From: Oxyruncus cristatus
Taxonomy: Eukaryota; Chordata; Aves; Passeriformes; Cotingidae
Length of the DNA stretch: 64,000 nt
NCBI GenBank assembly: GCA_013399855.1
Contig: VXAY01002115.1
Coordinates: forward strand, 2,358,486-2,422,485
Direction of reading: 5' to 3'
Shown piece by piece: positions 32,541 to 45,700 of the stretch. The notes under the pieces are model-generated. The model had not been told where the DNA came from. It saw nothing but the letters and a program-made list of their open reading frames with translations, and did no database searches. Within the stretch, counting starts at the first letter, position 1, and each line of letters starts with the position of its first letter. The translations under genes and the position numbers were made by a program.

Positions 32541-34673
32541 TGATCTCGTTATTTGTAATACTCTTCTTGCCAAATGCTCTCTTTTCTCCGTATGGACCCA
32601 TTTATCTTAGAAACTGAAATTGGCTTGTGGTGCAACCAGAGCTTTTAAAAATGGGAAGAATAAAACTTGTACATTGCAAGAGAAATGACTCCCTGGTACA
32701 ACCACAGACTGAAAGTAGGTTTTTAGTATCTGATAAACAGGTGGAAAAACTTCTTATACTGTATTTCTGCTTATGTCTTCCATTCCCTGTAATTCATGCT
32801 GGGTTTTTGATGGAAAGGCATAACTGCAACTTGAATATTTTCCCTGGTGCTGTTGGTAGCTTGTCATGATGCAGCTTGCAGTTGATGGGCTTTGAATTTG
32901 GCTTTCTGTTCCTAGCAAAATAATACAGGTTTTCTACTTTACTGCATCTGTGCCTTAGTAAGTGGGCTGCTGTTGTGGAGGACATTCTACTGTGCTTATG
33001 ATATTTATTTTTTGGAAAAAAAAGTCCTTTCAGTGTTGAAGTGTAACCATTAAACCAATTCTAAACTTCATGTAGCAGGCGAGTTGGGCTTGCATTGTGC
33101 CTGTCTGTGGTCTCAAGACACTCAACGGCTTTGTCAAATAAAAGTTTTAATACCACTAAGTCAGGTTTGGAAATCCTTATAACTCCAGCATTTGGTTATC
33201 TTGTTTCCTTGCATTGCAGCAGAATCTAGAGATTCTGTATCAGAGACCCAGTATATTGCTTATCTTCTTAAAACAGTTATTGTACTCCTCATTGAGAGGA
33301 AAAGGCAAGATACCGATGGGTGGAACACAAAGCAAGTACTGTTAAGAGTATAACTCAGCCTTTTCAGCTTCTTAGCAGCCCTTGATAGTTGCCTTTTGCT
33401 GCAAGCAAAAGTGGATTTTGATGATACTTTGATTGAATAACATAGTGACTTTGTACAATTTTATTTTCAGATTTTTTTAATTTCGGAGGAGCAGCATGAA
33501 TCTTTGGATATGGGCACTTTCATGGCTCTTTAGAATCTCTGCTCCTATTTATTGAAATGTCAGCTCTCTCTTCTACCTGTGATGTGAACAGTGATGCAAA
33601 TACTTTCTCCCCTGCTGCCATTCTGACTTGTGAGGAGCTACCTACAACCAACTTTACAAGAGCACTTACCTGTCCTCACTTAACTGTTCTGTAAAATTCT
33701 CCTCTGCTGTAATGAGTCTGTAACTGCTCTGTGGAGTCATTGGCAAGGAACACTAATCAGTACAATCTTCCCCTCCTCTCTGAATTATTTGTTGTGTCCT
33801 GGGGTGGCTGCCTGGGGCATGTGCTTCTTTTTTTTCCTCTGAATTTGTGTGTGGACAGGCCCTGACCTGGGGAATCCTGCCACTGTGTGTAGAACTAACA
33901 AACATCAATGCAGATCCCAGAGAACCTGTTGAGGCATTTGATCAATCTGAGCGAGCTTAGTATGAAACATTCCTGGTATTGACTCTGCACCTGAATCTCT
34001 TGAATGTGCTCATGACACCTGTTGTATGAATTCACGGGCAAATTTCCCAGTAGGGTTTTCTGTTTTGCTCCCATCTGACACTTACCAATTAGTGAATAAA
34101 AGGCAGCTTGGAGAGCGAGATAGGAGGAGGAAATGCATTCATACCACACGGATTTAAGAGCCTAAGCTGGATACCTTGGCATTCCAATGGTAATTCAGCC
34201 TTTAGTAGGTAAATGAAAACATCTGAATTAGGAACCTGCCCCTTTCTTCTGGCAGTATCATGAAGCTGTGTGCCTGATTTTGACAAGTTTTGTAATGTGG
34301 ATAATCTAAGCTACTGCTCATTTATTTTTCAAGGCCCTGTGAGCATCAAGTGGGAAGACTGGGCTGTAACAGACCTCTAAATTCCTTCTCTGGGGACTTT
34401 AGTGTCCCCATCTAAATGCAGGTTGTGAAAGAGGGGGGATTAGTCTGTAGCACAAGACCCAGGAGACTGGTTATGCTGGATGTGAATGTTAACAGCAGCT
34501 CTCCACACTCTTTGTTTTGTTTCCCTTTCTGTGAGAACTGGGCAAATACCTAATGGAAGGATTCAGTTAATGAATAGAGAAGAAGTAAGAGTTTAGCTAA
34601 TTGGTTTGCAGGCCTCTGAACTGCCTGAGGAGAGACCTAGCGAGTGTAATTAAACTTTCTTCTCCTCGTAATC
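32541..34673 (+). other. CDH13: CDH13 intron 1
   Basis: No exon or repeat family is recognised. It has short homopolymers and ordinary composition. Confidence 0.5.
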
Positions 34674-34704
34674 ATTACAAAAATGCCCTATGCATTTTTG
34701 TGAT
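34674..34704. other. Hairpin: 13-position stem, 5-nt loop
   Basis: ATTACAAAAATGC pairs with GCATTTTTGTGAT. Ten inner base pairs are perfect, then a G-T wobble and two more pairs. The loop is CCTAT. Confidence 0.45.
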
Positions 34705-37700
34705 TTCACTAGGTAAACTTCTGCAGTGTGTTTTTGTTGGACCCTGTGCCATCTCTTAGGGTGCAGATAAATAGGTTTTGATATAACACTTTACATCTGG
34801 TGCACAAATGAGACGTGTGAGGGTTGTTTTTGCCATTTGCATGTTATCCCATGGCTCTTAAAGGTGTGACCCTTTATTCTGTTGTATGACATGGGATGCA
34901 TCTCTGGCTGATACACTGGAGGTCAGACTGCTTTGGTGCTGTCAAACTGCATTAGCTTGTAGCTTAAATGAACAAAGGCCTAGTGACATCATATGAATAA
35001 CTCATGTGGCAAAATGATGCAAAATTCCACAGCTTCTCTCCTACCAGCTGCAGTCATTTATTAACAATTCAATCCAGATATGTTATTCAGATGCAACAAT
35101 ATGCTTTGTGAACCAGGGAAGTGAAGAAAACTGCTGTTAGTTCTTTGCTGGAGAGTTTTTCTTGCAGATCAGAAGTCTGTGTCTTTTCAAAGGATAATTC
35201 TCCAGGAACTCCAATGAAATCCTTCAGAATGTTCAGATAGTCCTTGCTGGGAAGGAAGTGCTGAAATCCACAAGTGAGCTACAGGCTGCGGGTGAGCTTG
35301 TAGAGGTCTGAATTCGTGACAGCAGTATTATCCATATTCAACTTGGGTGATCAGTTTAAATGTTTTGGGGGTTTTTTTTGATCATTGCTGTGATGAGACA
35401 GCTTCTAGTTCTGAGGAGAGTTGTTGTATCTATGCAAAATGGTGTTAAGAAAAACGTCATCACCGCCATTGTTACTGCAGTTGTGCATCCAGCATCCTTT
35501 CCTCAGTGAAAGAAGGACCAGCAATACACTTTAGAACCTGGCTTCTGAAAGGGTCTTGTTTTCTCAGAATATTCTTTATTTAGACTAATTAAATTTTGCT
35601 GTTCAAAGGTCTGTTTCTCACCATACAAAGTGCAAGGTTTTGCTATTAGTCCAAAAAGCCTCTTCCACTTTGTCTCCATTGGGCTCTGTTCCTCCAGTGA
35701 AATATCTGTTCTAGCAGTAGAAAAAACTAGTGCTAACACCTGGAAAATCACGGGCTGGGCCAAAGTCCCAGAACCCTTGGGATGTGAGCGTTGGCCGGTG
35801 CTGCAGAGAGCTTTGGTATCGGATGAGATCCTGTATCAGAAGGTATTTGCAAACAGAGGGAAAAACAAGTGTTTAAGGAACAGTGTAATGTATCATAACA
35901 CTCTGTCATGACAGGGGCTGTATTGCTCTCGTGAGAGCATTAAGAAGGTCCTGAGTTAATTCAATATACATGAATTAATGTGACCACTTAGCAGGGTTTG
36001 ACACGTGAGCTACTTGTCTTCTCTGTGTTGAGATTTTTCTTTTTTTTTCCGCCATAAGACAAAGGTTAACTGTGTGACTGTTTTGGTACAGTGGGAATGC
36101 AACAGCTTTTGCCTGTCTAATGCAGTAGTTAAGCAAACATCCCAGGCTGCGGTGCAGTTTGTTATAGAGGGTGATGATAACAATGTATTCAGGTACACAA
36201 TAATGGTGACACATAGCCACGAGCAGCACTTGTTGCTAAATGAACACTAAAATTGCCAAGTAAGAAGGTGGTTCCAGTCATTCCATGCTTGCAAAACCAG
36301 CTAACAAGGCCATGTGCACATGAACAGCAGAAACAAATCGAACTGGACTTCAGACTTCAGTGTGGTGATGGTGGTGCTTCCTCTACTGCACAGCCAGCTG
36401 CTAGATGAAAAAAAAATTAGTGATTATACAATCTGTATATTGACTTATTGAGTTCTTAGTGTTCTGCAGTGCTGGGAGAGCTCTCTTGTACCCTGTTACC
36501 CACAGGCTTTAGCTCACTGGCCTCTTCAAGTTCCCAGGGTGTTGTGATCTTTGGACAATCTTCTCTTGATTAATTCATTAGAAGAGGTTCTTGAGGAAAG
36601 GTGCTTTTCAAAACTTGTTCCACTATAAAGTGCATCCTCTTCCCCTTGTAACTCATAGTGCCAAGCCAGAGAGACATTTGGACAAAAGTTGTCTGGATAC
36701 TCAGGAACTGGTGTGAAAGATTAGACCACAGGAAAGAGCAGTGGGGGGAGGAGGGCACGTATGCAATAAAAATATCATTGATACACCTAAAAGGGGCTGA
36801 TGCTGGAGTGAATAAAGATTCAGAGGCAGCTCTCAGTCAAGGGTTTATTCCAAGGCTTCCTTTGCAACACAGAGATGATACCATGCCTCCTCTACTCTTA
36901 CACCACCCCAGCAGATGTGGTGACTGCTGTTGCCCAGGACCAGCTCTGGGCACCTGAGTTCAAGGGGAATTCTTGAGCTGAGTGTGGGGAGTAACTCCAC
37001 CCCAGCAGAGCTGGGAGCCCGTGCCCCTGCGTGTGGTTTGCCTGATTCTGAGGGAAAGTGTGGCATCTATTAACAAACGTTGACAAACCACATGCTCTGC
37101 AAATCCTTTTACAGGCTTGCTTCTGATGCTCACACTAGGAACACTCAGCTCTGCTGTGCTCTCACCAGCAAGAACTTTAATAGGCTTTTCCCCCTGTCTA
37201 ACTGCTCATTTGACAATTTATATCGATGGTTTCCTGGCATCTTTGCTCAGTTCTCACGCCAAATCAAGTGATACCTGCTCAAACTTGGCTTTTGACCCTG
37301 CTGCCACAAATCCAGCATCGAGGAATGACTAATTGAGTGCTGGGTACCACATGTGAATGTCAGTGCATGCTACGGTGAGTCTGTGGCAGTCAAGCTGGCA
37401 TCATATTGCTTGTCGTGGATGGGGGAAGTAGGGGGGCATGGCAGCTAGGGAGGACAGGTTGCTGTTTTCTGTTCAAGATGTTGCTGGTATAAGCATCAGC
37501 TGGTTTAAAAACTGAAATCTTAAAAAAAAAAAAGGAAAAAAGAAATCCAGACAGTGTTCCCTACTGTTACAGTTTTGAGATGTTTTCTTTGAAAGCTTTA
37601 AAGGGAAATTAAATTCTTGTACTTGCTTTTAATTAGCAGTTTCATTAAACTGTCTTGGAAGTTGATATAACCCGGTGTAGGGTTTGTCCTCAGAGTTAGA

Positions 37701-39443
37701 GATGACTGCCTCTGGTGTTCTGTTACCTTATATTCCCACATATCAAGATGTGGAAAATGATACTGAGATCTCTTGTAAATCACATTAAGCTCTAGCAAGG
37801 CAGTATTGAAGCTCTATATAAAAGCTTGCTGTTGCTGTTTTATAACCTTACCCGTAAAAACAAAAGGTCTGGGATGTTGCTGTTACTGGGTGGGGTGACA
37901 GGGTAATAGCTGCTCTCAAATTAGTTGGCTATTTACAGTGTTTTATACTAAAAGGCTTCTACAAATGGAGTCTCCAGGAAACATCCAGCTCTGACAATTG
38001 TAAATAGGAAAACTATGAATCTATTAGCTTTGGGGCTTGGGTATGATAGAGAAATAGGAATTATTTCAACCTTCCTCATGATTCCAAATGCTTCCCCTAT
38101 TAGGCTGTGAATATCTGCAGGAGAACTGTTTCTGAAGGAGTTTGAGTCTCTGTTGCAATTCCTAGGTTTTACATGAAGTGTTACACACAACTGAATTATG
38201 ATACAGATTCCAACAGATGTGCTGAGCTGGAATCAGCACAGTGTAAGATGAGTCCTTATTTTTGTAATTAAATTTCATAAAACCTGTCACTGTAATAAGC
38301 TTAGTTTCTGTTTCTTCACTCTCTCTGTGCATGGCACTGACCACTTGCTGCCTGTTCTCTGTAGTCTTGTCCTCTGGAAATGTTTGAATGTAGCCAAGAA
38401 TTCGTTTAATGAGAGAAAGGGAGTCCTAAGGACAGAAGATCAGTAGTCATTCCCAGACTAATGTGACTGTTGAAAGCATTGACAGAAACAGTCTTTGATC
38501 TAGTTGTCTGAGAAGTTTTCTTTTTCAGTGCTGAACACGTTAGTTTGACTTGTCTGTTCCTGGTTTAAGCAGTTTAGTCTATCCCATTATCTAATATTGC
38601 TCCTTTAATAGCATAATGCTTTATAGAACCATAATTCATTTCAGCAGGAGGTACATGAAGTTTTAAGAAGAACTTTTCAACCACTTGGAAAGATGTCTGT
38701 CAGGGGTTTTTATATTTTAGCCTTAAATCTGTGCCATCCATCTGAAGGACATTGTATTGCGGATTCCTAGAGAAAGGTTTACGATGTAAAACTAGAGGAT
38801 TACAGCAAGAAGAAATCTAACAGTCTGACATATTAAATCCAGAAAATTGGAGTCTGTAGGGAGAAGGGAACAGGAAGAGATCTTGAAACTCCTCTACCTT
38901 TGCAGTGAGCTCTAGGAGCCAACTCCCAGTGGAAGGGTGAGGAAGTGGGATGTGGGAGGATCTGAGATATTTTTCATCTGCTGCCTATTCCAGGAAGGTC
39001 AGGCCTTTCCTATTTGCTGGCTTGCCACATCCTCAGAATGAAATGTTGGGCAAATTGCCCCTTCCCTGTCACAGACATACTTATGCTGCCAAGGGAAAGA
39101 TGGGATTAAGACTGGGAGACTGCCTTGCTGCTTGTAGAAGCTGTGGTGCTGTCCCAGCAGCTTATGGTAGTTTATATCAGCTGCCCAGAGAAGCTGACTG
39201 TCAGTTTTGATAATGTGGAGTACAAATTCAGATGAGAAGCTGAAGAGATTGGTCTGGGCCTGATGTTTTATGTAGGAACAGTGTATAAAGTCAGAGATGA
39301 GCGTATGTGACTTTGTGTAAATCCTGAACTTCTCACACAGGCGGCTTCAGGCGATGGTGTTCAAGGACTGGTGAAAATAGGGAAACACTTAGGTGCAGAA
39401 TCATTCCTCTGGTCTTCAGGATGCTACAGTGACTGTTTAAAAG
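34705..39443 (+). other. CDH13: CDH13 intron 1
   Basis: No exon is recognised. It contains an A-rich run at 37522-37544. A mixed-composition segment at about 36770-37090, read on the minus strand, has an AATAAA and GC-rich parts suggesting a decayed LTR or transcript end; it is given as a finding. Confidence 0.5.
37522..37544. repeat. Poly-A-rich run
   Basis: Twelve A residues are followed by GG and further A-rich sequence. No retroposon body is recognised beside it. Confidence 0.8.
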
Positions 39444-39633
39444 AAACCAAACAAAAAAAAAAACCCAACACAAACCAAAACAAAAAAACCCCAACAAACA
39501 AACAAACAAAAAACCCCAAACCAACCAACCAAAAAAAACCAAACCAAAAAACAAACACACCAAAAAAAACCCCAAACAAAAAAAAAAAAAAAAACAACAA
39601 CCACACCAAAATAACAAACAACAAAAAAATACT
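39444..39633. repeat. A/C-only low-complexity tract
   Basis: From 39444 to 39611 (168 nt) every base is A or C, and no G appears until 39634. Units are mixed AAAC, CCAA, CAAA, CCCC and long A-runs, so it is a degenerate simple sequence and not a regular microsatellite. The minus strand is pure T/G and includes GGTTGGTTGGTTTGGGG (complement of 39514-39530), a possible two-tier G-quadruplex. The long minus-strand frames rich in Phe, Gly and Val here are artefacts of this composition. Confidence 0.95.
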
Positions 39634-39720
39634 GATGCAGAGTGTTGAGATACTGGAATTTTGCATGCCTAAAAGTTGCCTGACTGAGCACAGAGGTAAC
39701 ACACCAGCCCCAAGTAACAT

Positions 39721-39799
39721 GATGTGAGACCCTGCTTGAGCAGGGATGCTGGACTAGATGACCTCCAGTGGTCCCTTCTGACCTTAAGCATTCTGGGAG
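39721..39799 (+). mobile_element. CR1 LINE 3' fragment, short
   Basis: CCTGCTTGAGCAGGGATGC, TGGACTAGATGACCTCCAG, TGGTCCCTTCTGACC and TTAAGCATTCTGGG match the sense CR1 3' end. Only about 80 bp remain and the final octamer is degraded. It lies 87 bp downstream of the A/C tract. Confidence 0.88.
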
Positions 39800-42700
39800 T
39801 TTTATGCCCTATTTTAATCCTTCTTTTTTTAAAGCCAAAGGAAGCTCTGTGTATGCTCACAAAAGGTTTATCTTATCCCACAATCCATAAATGTGTTACT
39901 AGTTGTAGGTTAATATTTTGCTGGGCATAATGAAAGGAGATGGCCGGAATGTGCTTGGATAAACTAAGCAAGTAATGAAAACATATGGAACATGCACAAG
40001 GATTATTTGGCAAATAATTAAGAAGCTAAACATGAACCAAGCAAAAGAACTCTGTAACACAAATGATTCCTTACCAGGCAGTCCATGAGAGACCTTATAA
40101 ATAGGAAAATCAAATTCTCTTCCTTTGTGCAAGCAGGTGGGAGGAGCAGCTTGGGAATTCTGAAATACAAATTCAAGGAGAAAAATTCTGGGATTTCAGA
40201 TCTGTCTTAATTAGATGAGTGAAGTGTTTGGGGAATATTGGACCATGTTCTTCCTTTGCATAAGTCACTAACTCCACTCATGTTGGTGGAACTATGTATG
40301 TGAGGTAATGAAAAATGAGTAGTTCATGGTATTTGGAACCTTTTTGATTACACTGCTCGATTTCAGCTGCTCTAGGAACTTGGCAGGGACTGTGAGGTTA
40401 AGACCAAAGCAGTTGAGCCTGAATTTTTTATTAAAAAATTATAAATTCAAGCTGAAGAAATTGGGCAAACTTATAGTATGCTCTTGTTGAAAGCTGTCTC
40501 CGCTACTTTCTTTTTCTATTTTAATTTTCTGTTTTCTGGGACAATAAGCCTGGGTTTTACCCTTTTTTCTTTCCTTGCTTACTCTTTTGATGCTGTTATT
40601 TTCAGCCTACTCTGCTATCTGCAGGTCACGTGGTTGTAGAGTGGAAAAAGGCTTCGTCTTTAGCATGAAAATGAAACTTTAATTTCTGCTATAAAATCCA
40701 AGTATTGTTCCTACCTCTGCATCCAATACCAACATAACTGAAGTGAAAAGCACCATTGCTGTGAAATGACAGGAACTTCTTCGATTTGCTCAACTGTTGA
40801 ATACAATTAAAAGAAGGTTCCTCCTTACTCCCCAGAAGGGGATCCTCTGTGAAGTGCTTTTGTATTTCTTAGAGCATTGAGGTATATGAGATAGTCATGT
40901 AGCAATTTAAGATACTTTAAGATCTTTAAAGAGCTCAGCAATCCTATGAAGTGTGGCTTTCCAGAACCAGCAGTGAAAAACATCCAACACCTTCCACAGC
41001 AGGGACTGACAGACCATGTCAGACCTTGCCCTGTGACTGTTTCTGACTCTCAGCAATGAGATCACTCAGGATACACAGAGTGGGAGTTAATTCAGTATAT
41101 AGTTTATAAAAAGGCTAACTGAATTGATGTCTCCCTGTTGTCTCCAGTCTAGTGTGCATAATATTCTGTGCATGATGGTTATGTTGGCACCAGGTAGTTA
41201 TGCAAGAGTTGAGGTTACACTGAACCAGACCAACTGTGAAGTGTTTATTTAGCTGCAGCCTCATAAATCATCAACCACTGTAAACTGACTCCGATTTTTG
41301 TTATTTTAAAGAAGTTTTCAAAAGGAAAACTTGTCATATATTAACTTTGAAATAACTGAAAATACTAGAGACTACTTGGAAAGGCTTTTCAGCTCATTTA
41401 ATTAAAGCTCACCTTTCCCATGGAAGAAGAATTTGTTAAAGCAAGCTTGATTTAGCTAAGAATAACTCCTTGGTTATACCACTTATGCCTTTTGAAGTGG
41501 CACAAGTTGTATCTTTTAATGGTCTGGACAATAAATTTGTGTATATATGCACAAAACTTCCCAGGATTAGTCTTTTCAATAATTGCTTACAGCTGAAGTA
41601 GCTGACTGGCTCCTCTGCTGCTGTATTGGGTGATTGGAATTGAAATGCTTTGTTCAAGTGCTTGCAAAATGTGACAGATTTCACAGCTCACAAGTCAGGA
41701 GCAGCAATGTTCCAGCTATGGGTAAGTCCTAGGGATGCCAATTTGAAGCTCTGTGGAAATGAAGCAGAGTTGGACTAAAGGAATGCTGAGCAGCCTATAG
41801 GATGAATGAAAATACAGGATATTTGGGGTGCTCGAGTACAAATCATACAGCCATACATTGTGCAAAGACAAGTTTGAGAGATTTGTTATGCAAACAAAAT
41901 GTCATTAAGTGTTGGCACTTCAAAGGCCTGTGCGTGCATTTGCCATATAATTGCCCGAAGAAAAAGGCTGTTTTGGATGTTGAGCCTTTATTTGCATTTG
42001 GAGGATTAACAGACTGTTTATTTTACTACCCTTAGCCTTTAAGTGCACTTAAGCTGTTTTTCCAGCAGAGCTGAATTTATTCAGTTCTAACTTCTTGATT
42101 GACAGAGAGCAGAGCATATCCACAAAACGTGCAGGACCTTGCTTCAAACAGCTCATTTCATTGGTGACCTTGTAACATGTAATGGGAACCACTGGATTTG
42201 AATTTAAAAAAAAAAATATAAACACAGGTTATTACTAACATTAAAGATATCCCAAGGAAAAAATGTACACAGATGAGGACAAAGATTAGACCTGACAGAA
42301 TAACATTTTTTCCCCTGTTAACTTTATCATATCTTAAAAATATTCAGTGCATATAATTTATTTTCATTTTCATTATCTTTCCAGCTTAGGTGACATGCTC
42401 AGCTTCCAGAGAAGTTAATGGAAATCTCAGTATTGACTTCAGAGGACCTTAGATCAGGCTCTAAATGACAAAGAACGAGCCCCAAATATTATGCATATTT
42501 ATGAATTGAATGAAAATTTGATAATGAAATGTTCATACACGTTTCATTCCAGGCTGGCTGTTCATTTCTCTCAAGAAGCCCATAAGGGCTTTTCTTTTAG
42601 TGTTCTGTTAAATGACAACCAAAAAGTCAATGAGATTTTGCTGGAACGAGGCATTTGGGATTTGGTCAGTATTCATGTACACAAATCTCTGATATTTGTT

Positions 42701-45700
42701 GCTGAGGATTGATGCTTTCATGATGAACAGGCACTTCATGCAGGGAAGAAAGATGTATAACTTCCAGCTTGATCACAGCCCTGCTCTCCATTTCTGGTGC
42801 CATAAACCCTGCCCAGCCATGACTTTGTTCCTCAACAGGAACTCCAGGATGTCCTTATTGCTTCCAACCTGCCAATTTTCCCTGCTTGAGCAAAAAGGAG
42901 ACACTTGACTCTGTCAGTTTAACAACAGATTGGCTTATTTACACTAATGCAGAGCTCTTGCATATGAGGATGAAGCACAAGGCAGCTGGTGGGAAATGCT
43001 AAATCCTTGCTCTCTAGGAGGCCAGATCTTCCAGGCTGAGCAGCTGCTGTCAGGGTATATCAATCATTGTGCCAAAATACCTTGACAGTGCCCCTCTTGA
43101 CTGTCTTTTCAGAAGCAAAAAATTGGATTAGATATGACAAATGGATCTTTCCTATAGAAAGACTAGTGTCCTTTAGCCTGTGCAAGTGCAGTTTTTATGT
43201 CTGTATGATACATAGTCTGCCGATGGATTATGCATTTTCCCCCTTCACCTAATGTAAAACAAATGGGGTTCCCCCCGCCTTGTCCTTCTGGAGTTACTCA
43301 CTGAACATTTAATCAAACTACATATATTTGCATCTTTCCACTTTTCTGACTTTGAGACTGTTTTGAACTGTCCCTTGGCATCAGCACTTGATTCTACCCT
43401 TCCCTCTGGTTTTATAGAGAACACTGCCAAAAGGAATGTGTCTATTTTAGTTATAAGGTGCCTTAAATACAGGTGAGAAAGCATTTTCACACGCTACCTA
43501 ATTGGGGCTGACTGGGATGGAGAAGGTCACTTCTTGGCCTTGCTATAGCCTGAGGTAGATTATATCTAAATTATCAGTACCGAGCTGTGGAATTCTCTGT
43601 TGCATTGGCAAATTACTTTTAAAAATAGAGATAAGCAATTGCTCTCAGACACTGAGCTTGGTTCCCTCTGTGCACGCACTTTGCCACATCTGGACCACAT
43701 ACTGATGCTGTGCTAATTTGGGCCTTTTTTAAAAGACAGGAAACATGATCTGTGCAATTTTGCTGAGGATTTGACTGCTGTGGTGAGGTTAAGAGGTACA
43801 GCCACTTTGGCTTCATAGCAGGGCATTCACCATGAGAGATGGTGGCTATTAATTCTTTGCTCTTCAATATGAGTTTTCATTATATTAACTTAGGTAATTG
43901 GTTGTACGTGGTTCTTTGTCCTAGAGACTTTTCTCTGCCAATCTTCAACTAAATGCTTTCCTGCTAAAATTTGCACTGTTCCTTACTACTGACCTGAAGG
44001 AAAAGCCTCTTGGATTAGGCTTATGAGACAGAATGGTTCTGTTTGAACAGCTCTTATTGAAATATGGCCAAAATTGTTCCATTCATAACCTCTTCTGCTG
44101 TTCCCTGCATGTGAATGTTGGTGGTTCTATTAACTTGTAGTTTTGTGCTTTCATCATAAGGACTGGTGGGGCAGAGACTTCTCTGCCATAGTTTAATAGG
44201 TTTCAGATAGATGAAGCAACTGCTTGTTCATTTATGAACCTGTACTTTTACCAGTCATTAAGTGTGCAGTTAAGAACATGCTTTTGGAGAGGCTGGTGAT
44301 GCATCAATACTTGAGCCTTGGGACACTCTGAATACCTCAGACTAGATATCTCTTGTCTAACAGGAGTGGATGTTTTGTTTAAACATAAACTGAAGGTATT
44401 GCAAGTGGAACAGATTTTAGAAATGCAAAGAGTAACCCTAGCTCTCAAACAAGCCTTTTATTATCCTGTGGTCAAGGAAGAAAAAACTGATGAGAAGAGG
44501 AATGGATTTTATAGCCTGATATCTTCCCATGTGCTGTTGTGCTGGGCAGGTTCCCGAACACAGACAGCAATTTGGGATTTGGGCCCAGGCAGATTTGTGC
44601 TGTAGGAATTGTTTTATGCATGCAGAATAGTGGCCCTTCCGTGGGTACAGTCTTCTGGAAATCCCACTGCAATCCTGCATGAAAAAGCCAGAGCGAATGG
44701 GTCAAAAAGGGTAAACCTAAAGCCATTCCTGCTTTAGTTAGGAAATAGCTAATGCATTGAAGCTTTTGTTTCTAGCCTTTGAAGTGAACTTTGGGTAGGT
44801 TTCTCCTCAAACCATGAGCCTCTCACCTGAACTGAGCTGCCAGAGTCCAGGAACAACAGAAACAGCCACGTCATCAGAGTCTAAATGGGATCCACCTCCA
44901 CCTTTCTCTGGAAGGTGATAGAGCATCCTGATGGCTGTCCCCAGTGACTAAATGCAATTACTTTCATATTTCCAACAACCTAGGAATCACTCTTGATCTG
45001 GCCGTTGTCACATCTCTGCTCTGCTTTGAGCATGCTATTAAGGTTTACATTCAACAGTTATCAAACCATGACCAGCAGAACACAGAGTGAAATTACACCT
45101 TGGTAATCTGCTGAATCTCTTACAGACAGAGGCGTAGTCATCCTCAGAAGGTTATCCCTGCCACTTCAACAGGAAAGTGGGACACCAGGGCATATTTTGT
45201 GAAATGATTAGTGTGAACAGCACCATATGACTTACGGCAACATCTACATTATCTTGCTCGAAAATTACCTTCTGCTGATGTAGAAGGGCAATGTTTCCCC
45301 ACGTAGTTTATAGCTCTCATAAACAACTGCTACCAGCATTGCTGTTGTGTCCTGTCTCTCACCTTCTCTTTGTGCCTGTTTATAATAGGTGATGTGAAAC
45401 CCTTTCGGTAAGGCTTTAGTGTGGACTAAGTTGCAAAATCCCAGGGCACAGCAGTTGAAAGCATCCATCTTCTGCTGAGTCATCAGTGATGACAGGTCCT
45501 GGAGTTTTACAGACACACAGGGTCACTTTTGCTGACTTATTAATGCTAATTTAGCTGAGTTTTATTTGTTCTGGTCACTGTTATTCAAGGTGCTAATGGG
45601 TGTGAAGGGAAATAAGAGCAAGAGCAGTTCTCCAGGCTTAGTCTCATTAAAAACAGCAAAGGTGAACTTCAGAGAAATGTCTTTTTGCCTTCACTGTGCC

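Noticed and set aside
35503..35911. Overlapping open frames on both strands with donor-like GTATTT
   Set aside because: Both strands are open over the same bases, so coding texture cannot be told from chance. No homologue is recognised.
39333..39720. Three overlapping minus-strand frames of 84-98 codons rich in Phe, Gly, Val and Leu
   Set aside because: They are read straight through the T/G-only complement of the A/C tract. Absence of A removes all stop codons, so the frames are a composition artefact.
44318..44605. 95-codon + strand frame behind TCTCTTGTCTAACAG
   Set aside because: The acceptor is reasonable, but no matching donor closes the frame and no homologue is recognised.
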